Below, piece after piece: positions 23,481-36,419 of a stretch of DNA of 64,000 nt. Position 1 is the stretch's first letter. Every line of letters starts with the position of its first letter. Made by a program: the position numbers and the translations under genes. This DNA comes from Chrysomallon squamiferum (lineage: Eukaryota > Mollusca > Gastropoda > Neomphalida > Peltospiridae): positions 26,926,946-26,990,945 of the forward strand of contig CM022665.1 in NCBI GenBank assembly GCA_012295275.1, written 5' to 3'. A model generated the notes under the pieces. The model had not been told where the DNA came from and ran no database searches. It was given only the letters and a program-made list of their open reading frames with translations.

Positions 23481-23949
23481 AATAAAAAATCTCCTTTTCA
23501 TAAAATACAGATTAACTGAGTGGAGAGTTTTAAAAAATAAATAAATAAAATAAAATAAAATAAATGAATTATTTGATTAGATTACTTGTTAAAAATTCAT
23601 TTATTAGGTCCGATTTCTAATATACCAAGAGTTATTTCCCTTAAATCTTTACAGCTCTATTTTTCTGTGCCATCAATGGATTGATAGAAAGGGGAATTCT
23701 AGAACTCAACTGATTATCATTCAGTAATTTAATTTATTTTTAATTTTATAATTTTTTAATGGTAAAATTAAGTAATTAAGTTCATTGCAAAACCTTAATT
23801 CAAATACATTATATGTGTGTGTCATCATTATAAAATGCTGCATTTCTCAACTGTAGAAAAAGTTCTCTGACTTACTTTAGATTTCTGGCACACAGAAAGA
23901 TGTGTCCAAACCACTGAAGGTTAGGATACATTTACAAAGTATCAGCTTT

Positions 23950-24410
23950 GTGGTCACAAATTAGTGAAGTATAAACATACTGAATATTACTAAAAACAGT
24001 AATCCAAAGATTAGTAAAATAGTGTAATATACACACGAGTGAAATATACATCATTAAAATACAGTAACATGCACATTAGTAAAACAATAACATATTTTGT
24101 ACGTTATTAAAATACAGTAATCCAAATACGTATTAGTAAGATAGAGTAGGCTTAAAATACAGATATTAGTCAAATATAATTATTAAAATACAGTAACAAA
24201 AATATTGTAATCATTAGTAAACTAGAGTAATATACAAACGTTAGTAGAATATAAACATACAAGCACGTTCTTAAAAAAACAATAATCCGAAGATTACTAA
24301 GACATAATAACCACACAGATACATTATCGTTCAGTACACTCCTTTGGAAATATTTCTGCGTTTGTTGATAATACGTACACTATTAACATATACAGACATT
24401 AGTAAAATAC
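23950..24410. repeat. irregular minisatellite upstream of PBL-D'
   Basis: Repeats of an ATTAGTAAAATACAGTAATA-like unit are spaced 25-35 bp apart and differ in the linkers. It is repeated almost exactly at 25930-26380. The units are too unequal for a CRISPR array and the setting is eukaryotic. Confidence 0.6.
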
Positions 24411-24772
24411 TGACATTATACACACAAGCTCAAAGTAAAATACGGATGATATTTTGCGTCATTTATTATAATTTACATATGACTCTATTTGACATTCGTG
24501 TCGGATAAATTACTGTGTATAAAAATAGATTGCATGATTGAATGCAATATCTGAAATTATTTCCCAGAAATCACTTTACACATATTCTTTCGGATTTTTT
24601 AAAAATTTTTTATTTTTGTGTGTGTGTGTCACTAGATTTTCAGTTAAAATATTGTAGCTGTGTAGTATAATAATATCCTGCCGACATAAAACTACCTTTT
24701 TTTTTTCTTTTGTTTAAATCAACGTTTTGTTTCGGAGAATAAGTTTTAACCTACTTTCATTTCTTTATATTC

Positions 24773-24856
24773 GTGGAAATGACGTAGATTACTGTAATAG
24801 AACATTCGCGAAAAGATCCCCCTAGTTTCACTTTCACTTACAGAAAAATATATAAA
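24773..24856 (+). promoter_or_regulatory. promoter module of PBL-D': CRE-like, TTCGCGAA, ISRE, TATA
   Basis: In order: GGAAATGACGTAG (CRE-like), ATTACTGTAAT, TTCGCGAA (24805-24812), GATCCCCC, the ISRE AGTTTCACTTTC (24824-24835) and TATATAAA (24849-24856). The start codon follows about 100 bp later. It is identical in order and spacing to the left-arm promoter and to 26718-26801. Confidence 0.65.
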
Positions 24857-24956
24857 CGAAATTCGTCTCCATCATTGAACAACTAACATTATTTATCAGC
24901 CTAACTGAAGATCGTGATACAATTTCGTGTACGGCTAATATTATTTATATTTCACA

Positions 24957-25325
24957 ATGTATCGTCCATCAGATTTGTATTACACACAAAAGAGTATATC
25001 CTACAAATTCCGAGACGGAAGAAGATTAGATTCGTCTTTAGAAGATCTTCTGACATCCCAGAGCCCAGAAGATGAGCTGCCACGAGTTGAAGTCATGGTT
25101 CATCAAGGAAAACCTTTCGTTGTCGATGGCAACCGACGCTTGTATCTCCTAAAAAAGATGGAATCGGCAGGAATAGTTGACTGGATTTCAGTTAATGAAA
25201 GGAGTTTCGACTCTTCGTACTTTAATCGAAAGTATACAACTGAAAATGGAGGCGTTTCCGTTGAAATTCGTGATGATTCTTCTATGGAGCTTAAGATCGA
25301 CAGTATTATTGATCAGTACATATAA
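24957..25325 (+). CDS. PBL-D': single-exon ParB-like ORF, possibly a decaying copy
   Basis: The frame of 122 residues covers the whole PBL domain: MYRPSDLYY start, VMVHQGKPFVVDGNRRLYLL core, GGVSVEIRDD near the end. The stop (TAA at 25323-25325) falls one codon before the conserved splice donor, where PBL-D has CGA; the donor G-GTAAAT is kept. Exons 2 and 3 are absent from the right arm, exon 4 survives at 27016-27075, and exon 5 is wrecked. So either a single-domain protein is made, or this is a recent pseudogene. The domain itself has no frameshift or internal stop and its promoter is intact, which leans towards expression. Confidence 0.6.
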   Translation: MYRPSDLYYTQKSISYKFRDGRRLDSSLEDLLTSQSPEDELPRVEVMVHQGKPFVVDGNRRLYLLKKMESAGIVDWISVNERSFDSSYFNRKYTTENGGVSVEIRDDSSMELKIDSIIDQYI

Positions 25326-26717
25326 GGTAAATTGAGATCATTCCTAAAACATATGTATATACCTAGCCACAAGGGCTCTTAAAATGTGAGGTGTCTTAGT
25401 TGTTAGTGATGTTTGTTGTTGTTTTAAACTTGTTGTTACTATTTATTAATGTGAACGGCAGGCCAAATAGTTCTTCCCTCTTTTTACAACTGACCGTACA
25501 TTACACGATTCGAAATTCGAATACACAAAAATCGAACCGAATCGAATCGGAGCTTCGGGATGATTTACTTCCCTTAAATCTTTACCGCTCTATTTTTCTG
25601 TGCCATCAATGGATTGATAGAAAGGGGAATTATAGAACTGAACTGATTATTATTCAGTAATTTAATTTAATTTTTAATTTTATTAATTTTTATTGGTAGA
25701 ATTAAGTAATTATGTTCATTGCAAAACCTTAATTCAAATACATTAAATCTGTGTGTCTTCATCTTATGTGTTAAATAATTCTAAAATGCTCCATTTCTCA
25801 ACTGTAGAAAAGTTCTCTGACTTACTTTAGATTTCTGGCACACAGAAAGATGTGTCCAAACCACTGAAGGTTAGGATACATTTACAAAGTATCAGCTTTG
25901 TGGTCACAAATTAGTGAAGTATAAACATACTGAATATTACTAAAAACAGTAATCCAAAGATTAGTAAAATAGTGTAATATACACACGAGTGAAATATACA
26001 TCATTAAAATACAGTAACATGCACATTAGTAAAACAATAACATATTATGTACGTTATAAAAATACAGTAATCCAAATACGTATTAGTAAGATAGAGTAGG
26101 CTTAAAATACAGATATTAGTCAAATATAATTATTAAAATACAGTAACAAAAATATTGTAATCATTAGTAAACTACAGTAATATACAAACGTTAGTAGAAT
26201 ATAAACATACAAGCACGTTCTTAAAAAAACAATAATCCGAAGATTACTAAGACATAATAACCACACAGATACATTATCGTTCAGTACACCCCTTTGGAAA
26301 TATTTCTGCGTTTGTTGATAATACGTACACTATTAACATATACAGACATTAGTAAAATACTGACATTATACACACAAGCTCAAAGTAAAATACGGATGAT
26401 ATTTTGCGTTATTTATTACAATTTACATATGACTCTATTTGACATTCGTGTCGGATAAATTACTGTGTATAAAAATAGATTGCATGATTGAATGCAATAT
26501 CTCAAATTATTTCCCAGAAATCACTTTACACATATTCTTTCGGATTTTTTAATTTTTTATTTTGTGTGTGTGTGTCACTAGATTTTCAGTTAAAATATTG
26601 TAGCTGTGTAGTATAATAATATCCTGCCGACATAAAACTACTTTTTTTTTTTTTTTTTTTAAATCAACGTTTTGTTTCGGAGAATAAGTTTTAACATACT
26701 TTCATTTCTTTATATTC

Positions 26718-26801
26718 GTGGAAATGACGTAGATTACTGTAATAGAACATTCGCGAAAAGATCCCCCTAGTTTCACTTTCACTTACAGAAAAATATATAA
26801 A
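26718..26801 (+). promoter_or_regulatory. third copy of PBL-D-type promoter module
   Basis: It has the same sequence elements as 24773-24856, with ISRE at 26769-26780 and TATA at 26794-26801. It drives only a truncated frame, so if active it would produce a non-coding or chimeric transcript continuing into inverted PBL-D intron sequence. Confidence 0.6.
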
Positions 26802-26901
26802 CGAAATTCGTCTCCATCATTGAACAACTAACATTATTTATCAGCCTAACTGAAGATCGTGATACAATTTCGTGTACGGCTAATATTATTTATATTTCAC
26901 A

Positions 26902-26961
26902 ATGTATCGTCCATCAGATTTGTATTACGCACACAATATTATATTATATTATATTATATAG
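26902..26961 (+). pseudogene. PBL-D'': truncated ParB-like exon 1
   Basis: ATG and the first dozen codons (MYRPSDLYYAHN) match the other copies. The sequence then enters an ATT/ATA repeat shared with the left intron (about 3790-3812, inverted) and stops at codon 20. The breakpoint lies in the simple repeat, suggesting microhomology-mediated rearrangement. Confidence 0.85.
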
Positions 26962-27015
26962 AGTTTTATTTGTATTTCATTTAAATCGCATTAATTTATG
27001 TTGATCTCTTTTAAG

Positions 27016-27075
27016 AAATGTAACACCAAGAAGACCAGCAATTCAGTCAAGAGATGTTGGAAACATTAAATACAG
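27016..27075 (+). pseudogene. orphan copy of PBL-D exon 4
   Basis: A 60-nt segment with AG acceptor and GT donor matches PBL-D exon 4 (3733-3674), with a few substitutions and intact reading frame. It lies downstream of PBL-D' and D''. Confidence 0.7.
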
Positions 27076-27302
27076 GTAAACAGAGAAATACCGTTTTGTA
27101 CTTGTGCATCTCTTTTTACACACACACACATACTCACACACAGACATACATACATACATACATACAGACATACAGACATATATATATATTCATTACAGTC
27201 AGAAATAGCTCAGTATGTTTTCGCATACAGTAAAAAATATTTTGTTAAATTAGGTTACTGTCAAAGAGGAAAAAACATTGCAATTTATTCAGTGCCATTT
27301 AA

Positions 27303-27378
27303 CTGGTTCGCTGTTGAGAGCCAGGTCGTGACTTTTCTGAATACTGCGAAAAGCCACTCCCAGTGAACCAGTTAACAG
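27303..27378. mobile_element. TTAA-flanked palindromic mini-element, second copy
   Basis: The inverted-arm counterpart of the element at 3376-3452, with TTAACTGGTTC at one end and GAACCAGTTAA at the other. One terminal repeat has mutated slightly. Confidence 0.5.
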
Positions 27379-27925
27379 AAATACTACTCTGTTCGATAAA
27401 GAATACACTATCAGGTAGGGCCGTATTTGGAAATAATAAGGACTTAAGCCAGTGTTCGGCAACCAAGTTATTTTCAAAGATGTACATTTGTGAGTTTGTA
27501 CATCAACAAACTCAGAATAATTTCAGAATTAAACGTAAAAGTTATTTCTTAAAATGTATTTTAAAGTATTGTTAAAGTTCTAAGTACTTAAAGTCTGTAT
27601 GAACATATAAGAGAAACTTAGTTCCTTCCTTTCTACGAATATCCATTTAAGTGTGGATTATAACATACACATTATAAAACACTAAATAAAACTAAGCACA
27701 TAATATTAAGATTAGTACGTTGCTAGTATTTCAGTGTTGTAAACCATGTTATGTAAAATCAGTAGATTAAGATAAATTACACTAAAACTGTTACAAAGAC
27801 AATATTTTTAGACTTTGAGAGGATCGTTCAGGATGTTAGGTCCTTAACTTTGGCTTGCTTAGCGTGTGCCTAAACCCATCTTACAATCAGAATATTTAAT
27901 CTTTTTGTGTCTTTTTATTCTTTAG

Positions 27926-27980
27926 ATAGCTCATCAAAAATATACCCATGACTCCTCCAGAAACTTTGCCAGGAATATGG
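27926..27980 (+). pseudogene. remnant of PBL-D exon 5
   Basis: It follows an AG acceptor and matches the start of PBL-D exon 5 (2546 downwards), but the second codon TGG is TAG, and about 230 bp of coding sequence is deleted where the left arm has 2262-2490. Confidence 0.75.
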
Positions 27981-28819
27981 AATTGTTATTTCTACAACGT
28001 CCAACAGAAGTTAACATCTCTCCGAATAAATATTAATAATTTTTTATTTTGACTTTAAGCTCAGCAGATGATAGTTAAAGAAAGTAATTATGTGATTCGA
28101 AATCCATAGAGATTCAATTGTTAGTTTCAAGTATAGCTAAATGAATACCAGATAATAATAATAATAATAAAAAATTAATTAATTTATAAAAATACAAATC
28201 AAAACGTAAAAACCAAAATAAAATAATAATAATAATTTCAAAAAGCATATAAGCAACACAACAAAAGTGTTATAAATAACAATAATGATGACACAAAAAT
28301 TAAATGAAAAAAAAGAAAAAGAAAAGAACAAATGAGAAAACAAAACAAAATAATAAATAATTGAAAGTCAACAACAAAAGTTTGATGATGATAATGATGA
28401 TAATAACAATAACAATAAAATAAATTAAAGCAAATGTCAAAAAGAAGATGTAAGTAAATAAATAAGTATATAAATAAATAAATTAATTAACACAATGAAT
28501 AATGCACATACATCATTTCAAAAAGAAATAAATAAACACAATGAATAATGCACAGACATCATTTGAAAAATAAATAAATAAATATATAAATACATGAATA
28601 AACGAATGAATTTATTAATTAATTAACACAACAAATAATACACAGCCACCGTTTCAAAATTTAAAAAAATAAATCAAAATAAAATGTTGTTACAGTCTCA
28701 CAATTGTATTAAGGGTGAAAAGTGATCAAATAACATTACTCTAATAAAAAGATAGTCAAACCAATGAAATCGGCAACGAAACAGTTGAAATTTAGTCTAT
28801 TATTTGTAATCTGTTAACG

Positions 28820-28970
28820 AGGTAGGCGTGTACTAATCTCATCCACTGTGTAATAGGTGTGTCTTGACAGCCGTCAGTTTGATTTCAGTCCGTTGTGGCG
28901 TTCAGTTCAGACGTCAGCAGGGAAACTAAATATCGGAAGTCAGCCATGATAACAAAATTACTTACTATTG
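28820..28970. other. GC-richer conserved block in both inverted arms, function unknown
   Basis: The inverse of 1530-1680. It is less AT-rich than its surroundings and well conserved between arms, with motifs such as GACGTCAGCAG. I see no convincing frame. It could be an exon, promoter or element end of something I do not recognise. Confidence 0.3.
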
Positions 28971-29754
28971 TCAGACCATTTGTTATAATGAATTTGATCC
29001 TTTAATAATATGATTTGTAATTTTTGTCACTGATATTTAATGATTTACTTCTTGTATTTGATTTTAAAATATTAGTTATTTTCTTTTATATATTTTTTCT
29101 TTTTTCTTTTTTTTGACGTATATAATTTGAGTAGTTTTATAAATTGTTATGTATGATGTTTTTTTGTGTATGTAGGTGTAAATTCATGAAAAAAGCTCAC
29201 TGACATTTTTTTTTCTAGTTTGTCATACACACCCCCACACACACGAGTAATTTTCATTTGCTGTTCTTAACAGATAATAAATAATTTTTTGTTTAATGGT
29301 TTTTTTTTTTTTTTTTTTTTTTTTCCATTTTTTATATAGAATTATTAATTATGATATAATCGTATCTAAACGAAAACTTAAAAGTGTATGAAAATTCACA
29401 TAGAGAGAGGGGGTAGGTAGGACTAGATTTAAACATAATGGTCTATAATCTGTGGGACTGTAGAGATAACGTATTTATTAATCTAACAATAATTCTGTAA
29501 ACTGGTTGCTAATTAGTGTCTAACGTTTAAATGCAAAAAATTCTTTGTTACTGACATAATTACGACAGCACACTTTACATTCCCTAACCATGAAAACCAT
29601 GACACTGATAGGTGTAGAACGTGTACACTACACACTTGTTGTTGATTATTACTATATTGTGTGTTTATTTTTCGAACATTTAATCTTAAATCTGTTCAGT
29701 TTAATGAGCGTCTTTCACTTATACCTGTATTTCGTTTAATAATTTTACTCCATG

Positions 29755-30270
29755 TTAACAAATTTTGTATGTTATAAATATACTGTAATATTTAAATCAT
29801 TTTTTAAATCCTTTTTTAATTTTTTAAAATGTTAACAAATTTTTTTGCCTCTATGTTAACAAAATTTGTATATTACAAATATACTGCGATATTTAAAATA
29901 TTTTTAAAATCATTTTTGCCTCTTGTAACAAATTTTGTAATATAAATGTACTGTGATATTAACATTTTTTTTTTTATATAGCCTGTGTGACTGATTGTTT
30001 TCTTTATTTTAATCTGCATTTGATTGTTGTAAAATAACTGTAAAACCCTTGCAAAATCATAGAAGTATAGTGCATCATTGAATCATTTTGTAATGCGATT
30101 TAATAGCAGATATATAGACTGATAGATAATTATTATTGTTTCTTTTTTGTTTTGATAAATGTCCTCAATTTGTCAGCTGCTTTTTTTACTTCTTTTATTA
30201 TTATTTTTAAAATCATTTTTGCCTCTAATTTAACAAATTTTGTATAAATGTGCTGTGATATATATATATT
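29755..30270. repeat. degenerate tandem repeat
   Basis: At least four copies of a core like AACAAATTTTGTATATTA followed by ATACTGTGATATT, at about 29756, 29858, 29925 and 30230, separated by T-rich spacers. No gene is visible between 29600 and 30300. Confidence 0.65.
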
Positions 30271-30329
30271 TTTTTTTTTTTACATTGCCTAGATATTTTA
30301 TTTAAAATGAAAATGTAAGTTATTATTAT

Positions 30330-30775
30330 CATAGGTAAAACAAAAATTATGTAATAAGCTACATGCAGTTTTAATTAATATATAGAAATTATTTCATAAA
30401 AAGAGAGAATAAAAATAAATAAATAAAATAAGAGTAAGAAGAATGAAAATAACAATATATCTTTATTAATTTTTTTTTAAATATGAAAACTAGATGACAG
30501 TGCTTACATAAATATATTTTAGATTGTCTTTTTTGATACAAAAAATATAACTTTTCCTATTATCTTGAAAGTATACAAGTTACGTTTTCTATTAAGCTCT
30601 TTGAAACTTTATGTATAATATAAAGGATATCCGCACACTACATGAAAAAGTGTGTATGAATCAAAGTAATGATTAGAAAAGCAACGCAATTACACAGTGT
30701 GAATTATATATAATAAAATACCAAAAACATAAAACTGTGTTTACACACCACTGTATTTAGGCAACTCAAATCTAT
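30330..30775 (-). repeat. fragment of PBL-A-type exon-pair unit
   Basis: The intronic sequence of the PBL-A unit (compare 13550-13950) reaches a truncated type-1 exon start (CACCACTGTATTTAGGCAAC, about 30746-30775), then breaks and passes into a piece of the inverted arm (30800-30910). It is a stray, non-functional unit on the same strand as PBL-A and B. Confidence 0.7.
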
Positions 30776-30799
30776 GTGCTGTTGTTTTGTTTTGCTTGA

Positions 30800-32045
<1,246 letters not shown>

Positions 32046-32780
32046 ATTTTTTGTGCCAAACTAATATTTTTAATGCATCTTAAATATTCCATCATAAATA
32101 TGCACCTCTTTCACCCATTAATTATCATTCCCCAACTGATAATCCATAAACACTATGTCAATCTATATTTCTACATCTCTCTAACATAAGTCTATTTCCC
32201 AATTAACTTACCCAATTGAGTTTTAATTGTCATTGAGTCCTAAACTATCCAATGGGTTCTTTAAATGTCTCAATTATCATTTTCTTTAAAAAGCCATTCT
32301 CTAATTGACCCATTCAAAGGATAATCCCTTCTCTTTATGTCCTCAGATCTATCCATTTATCTTATCCTATATATGGCTTCCTAGATGGCTTCCAATTTAA
32401 TTATCCATGATACCAACATAAAAGATGTGAGGGAGTACCATTCCTCAGAATCATTAGTGCCATCATTAGAATAAATATCACAAATATAGCAATAAAATTA
32501 CTATGGAGGTCATCAATTGAGGATCAAAAATTTGTTATCATGGCCACATGTATACCAAGTTAGCTACTAGGAAGAACAAGATTTGGTGGAAGTACTCCAA
32601 GAAAGTCAGTCTTGGTATGCATAAGGATGCATATACTGTATATGATTTTATTTATATTTTTTATTTCTGAAATGCAGTGATGTGTTAAAAAATGGATTTT
32701 CATGAGCGTGTTATTGGAACATATCATCCACGATGCTCAGCTAAGGATATTAGAATTTTAGCTGACGCAAGCAGTTCATA
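32046..32780. other. intergenic, no gene seen
   Basis: Unique sequence with several degenerate CCATT/CCAATT repeats between 32090 and 32400. It may include the decayed 5' end of the retroelement that follows, but I cannot identify terminal repeats. Confidence 0.4.
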
Positions 32781-32784
32781 GAAT

Positions 32785-33097
32785 GGTGAACAATTCAGAA
32801 TAAAAAAGGCTAGACACCTGGAAAATTCATGGGGGGTAATAGACAATGAGCTCTGGTTATTGTGCATGTCACGAATAAGGGACAGTAGACATGCTGGAGT
32901 GGGTCAGAAAAGTTCTGGTGGCTAGTTCAACCAGCCGTTTCTTCAATTCTTGCAACCCAGGGAACAAGCCATTAGTGGGTGGGGTTAGGATATGTTGGGG
33001 GTTGAACAGGGTAAAAGTGACCTTTGTTCGATGTAAATTCATGCATGCATGTGGAAAATGTGGAGAGCAACATCCCTCTCTGCAATGCAAATCATAG
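32785..33097 (+). pseudogene. retroelement Gag-like remnant with CCHC/H-type finger
   Basis: Frame-shifted remains of a Gag: a segment containing NGEQFRIKKARHLENSWGV, then cysteine/histidine spacing ICWGLN...CKFMHACGKCGEQHPSLQC typical of DIRS-group Gag proteins. An in-frame TAG and at least one frameshift separate the two. Confidence 0.7.
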
Positions 33098-33339
33098 GGT
33101 TAGATCAGACTTAAACATGATGGGACATTCCCCAATACACACCAGTATTCTGGACAAAATTAAAAAAAAATACCTCCACAAACTAGCAAAACAGGAATTA
33201 AAGGTTTTACTGAGGACTTTAGACTACAATATCAGGGACCTAGAGTAGCAACAGATGTAAACAGTTTAACAAGTGTAACACAGGCTCCAGAGATACTTAG
33301 AAAAAAATAGTTAAAGAAATTCTTAAGGAGGGTGGCAGG

Positions 33340-33970
33340 CCCATTTTTTTTAAAGATCATCCATTTAAAACCTTGAGAATTCCCCTCCTTGGATTCCTAC
33401 CAAATAATGTTGGAGATTTTAGAGTTATTCACCATCGTTCCTATCCACACCTAAATTCTGTAAATGATCATATCGATCAAAGTGTTTGTTATGTACATTA
33501 TACCAGAATGGCCTGTCAGGAAAATCAGTGGGTAGTTGAGAGGCAGTGTATGCCACAACTTGCCAGTTGTGCTGCATTACCTGGATGTTGATAGTTGTAC
33601 CAACAGCAGGAGAAAACTGTGAGACCCAGTATTGTTCTAATTTTTCTTGGTATAGAAATAGATACAAATAATATGATATTGCAGCTACCTATGAATAAAT
33701 TGTTAGAATTGAGGCAGCACATAGAGATTACTCTCAAGAAAAGAAAAACTACTTTAAAAACATTGCAATTACTAATTGGGTGCTTGAATTCTGCCAAGTG
33801 ATAAGAGCAGGCCAGACCTTTATTAGACAGCTGACTGATGCAACAAGAAGAGATTTTAAACCAGATCATAACATCTGGGTTACGCAAGGTATGAAGGCAG
33901 ACTTGAGCATGTGGTTAGAGTTTCTAGACCATTACAATGGGATTACAGCAGAGGAATGTTCTCATCAGTA
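33340..33970 (+). pseudogene. retroelement reverse transcriptase remnant
   Basis: Pieces in different frames align in order with DIRS-group RT: fingers (FKTLRIPLLGFLPNNVGDFR), palm start (SVNDHI), then a jump of roughly 80 residues to FLGIEIDTNNMILQLPMNKL and the thumb (LKTLQLLIGCLNSAK), ending LSMWLEFLDHYNG. The catalytic loop is deleted. Confidence 0.8.
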
Positions 33971-34129
33971 AGACAAGTTTCAGAAATTAGTGTCAAAAGC
34001 AGCATGGAATGCAACTGAGATACCACTACAAAAATGGCAATTTTGACAACAGATGCAGATAGGCTGTTAAAGTATTCAATGGTAAATCAGACATGCTGAA
34101 CTTACCATAATTTTGAAAAACTGGGAAAA

Positions 34130-35860
34130 TGTACACTGCAGTTTAGATTGCCTTCCCTGTGGCCAGTTCCTTTGGACCACTTTATCTAATTCACTGCTTT
34201 CCTGTCATCACATAGGTACCAGCAGCCTAATTTTGGATTAATTCAGTTTTATATAATATGCAAGAAATAAGGATAAAATGGAATCTGCAGAAAAAACAAC
34301 ACACACAAAAAGTTATAAGTGTTCAAGAGATACACAAATCAGTACCTCAGATAATTGGTCCATTTTTTAACCATATTTTGGAAAATCGAAGGAAAGAGCA
34401 ACTTTGGCCAGCTGTAGTTTAAAAAAAATTGATGTAAAAGACTTACAATTAACAACAGTGCTGGGACCAACTTGTTAAATGAACTTTTAGCAGGGTTGCA
34501 AGTTTATCTGTTAGTTCACAATAACCTGTTGAACATGCATGCCATAATTGTCAAAATGGAAGTGGTAAAATGCCTAAAAGTACAGACACTTTGTGGTTTC
34601 AGTTTTGTTCTGATTTGAAAAATTCAACCAGTGTTAAGATCTTTCAAATGATATACTTGAATCAAACATTTCTACTATAAACATTTTTTTAAACTCCCAA
34701 GCCCACAAAAGAAAATTGCATTTTCAGTTTGAAATAAAAATGTGAGCCCTTATATTCAGTCCACAGCAACCATGCATATTTCAGCACCTTAATCCCCATA
34801 ACTTTGAGAAAAGTCAGCAAGAATTAATGAGAATGTATTTGTTTATAGATCTGCCATTGTTGCAGTCACTGAAATAATTTTTTAATTTTTTAATAATTTT
34901 TTTATAGTTTAACATTTTTGAACTTCAGATGCAGTTTATTTTAGAATCACATTGCCTTTTAAGGTGGTTAAATGACACAGGGATTATGGGTCTAACACCT
35001 TTATATATAGCACATAACTTTACTTGCATAAGTAGCTTAATTTTTCACTGTTAAATAATTAGTGGTAATAAGTTAATGTACTAAGTCTCTGTCTGCTGTC
35101 TATATAACTATAAAGTATATATATATATAATTTATGTGTGTATATATGTGCATATGTATGTGTGTGTATGTATATACGTTTGTTAGTTAAAAGGACTGCA
35201 CACATTAGATGTTTAACTATAATCCTCTGCAAGACATAAACTCACCTAATCCTTGGAGTCTACTCCAGAATGGTGTTGGAGGTACTAACTAGGGGCAATA
35301 AAATGTTTATATGATGATTACAGCAATTAGCCCCATCTACTGTAAAAACATATTAGTGGGTTTTGGCAGCAACAATAAATATTTGTTCATCTCAGTTTGA
35401 GGCAGTGTTATTTGCAACAGCTTTCAAACTGGCCTTTTTTTCAGTTTTACGGGAATTGGGAAATAACAGCCAGAACACAAGACGATAAATTGAGCAGAAC
35501 AATTGGGGTAATAGAACCCTACCAGCTGAAACTTCTAATAAGTCTAAAAATGATCAGAGATAATGGTTATCTATTATATCTGGACAGTTTCACAAATTGT
35601 CCAGTGCGAGGTTTGTATAAATATGTGCAACCACAATGTAAGACTGGTTTGACCCAGCTTCTTACTCATTATTGTTAAGTCATTAACGAGGTACCAATTT
35701 AACTCTTCTCAAAACACGTATTTGTTGTCAATGTTATAAATCACACAGCTTTAGAATAGGAGCAGCAGCAGAAGCTGCAGCTAGCAGGTATCGGAGGATA
35801 CAATTAAATAGTGGGGGAGGTGGCGATTGGGGACAGGGTCTACAATAGATATATATTTGG
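34130..35860 (+). pseudogene. retroelement tyrosine recombinase remnant, interrupted
   Basis: The N-terminal core-binding piece and the C-terminal catalytic piece with HSFRIGAA (the H-x-x-R region) are about 1.4 kb apart, against the few hundred bases expected. The interruption (about 34260-35390) shows no transposon gene I recognise. A GRWRLGT stretch just after corresponds to the region before the catalytic tyrosine. Confidence 0.75.
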
Positions 35861-35989
35861 CTGCCACAAGAAATCTATCTTATCATCTTCAGTTGTTCAC
35901 GGGGCAACCTATTTTTGCAACAAGCAGTAACATGATGTGGTAACAGGGGAATGTGGTGGTTGCAGCTAGACAGTTTTATTTCAGGAAAG

Positions 35990-36210
35990 CTGAAACACCA
36001 ACCACAAGTAATACTGTCATTTTACAGCTGGGATTGAATGACATTGTGACAATGAAAAACAAGGCTCTGATTCAGAACATCACTTGCTCATTCCTGCAAC
36101 AGAGAGTGTGCCTTCCCACTGAGCTCATCTGCTGAAACATGCTGCCTCGTCTATGCTGGCATGGAGCTGAACACCCAAAGCAGGTAGACAACGCTTAGAA
36201 AAGGGTGATG
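35990..36210 (+). pseudogene. retroelement SGNH-hydrolase-like remnant
   Basis: VILQLGLNDI matches the G-x-N-D block of SGNH hydrolases, and a downstream MLPRLCWHGAEHPKQVDNA matches the continuation of the hydrolase module found in Ngaro-like elements. A stop lies between them. Confidence 0.65.
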
Positions 36211-36419
36211 TGACGGAAAATATTTTTACTTTGCACCTGTAAAATGTCACTTGTATCAACAAAATGCCAGGGAATTGCAGGATTAATTATTACTTCCAGA
36301 GCAGTAGGTGTTATGGGCTTTTGAAATGGTGTTCGAAATGCATTGACAATTAACATGAGTCCCTTTTCTTTTTTAATAAAAGAATGGATTTGTTGGGGTT
36401 TTTTGTTGTTGTTTTTTTG

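Larger units (their letters stand above)
23490..29600. repeat. right arm of inverted duplication, with internal tandem copy
   Basis: Reverse-complement homology to the left arm: 23490-25560 to 4690-6345, and 26940-29600 to 530-3830. Between them 25566-26940 repeats 23628-24980 in direct orientation at very high identity, so the PBL-D promoter is present twice here. The second copy is cut at 26940 in an ATT/ATA run and joined to the intron 3-4 region of PBL-D. The left stretch holding exons 2 and 3 (about 3835-4690) has no counterpart. Confidence 0.9.

Noticed and set aside
23950-24410. Regularly spaced repeats resembling a CRISPR array
   Set aside because: Repeats are degenerate and unequal, the setting is an intron-bearing animal genome, and the same array is duplicated with its flanks; it is a minisatellite.
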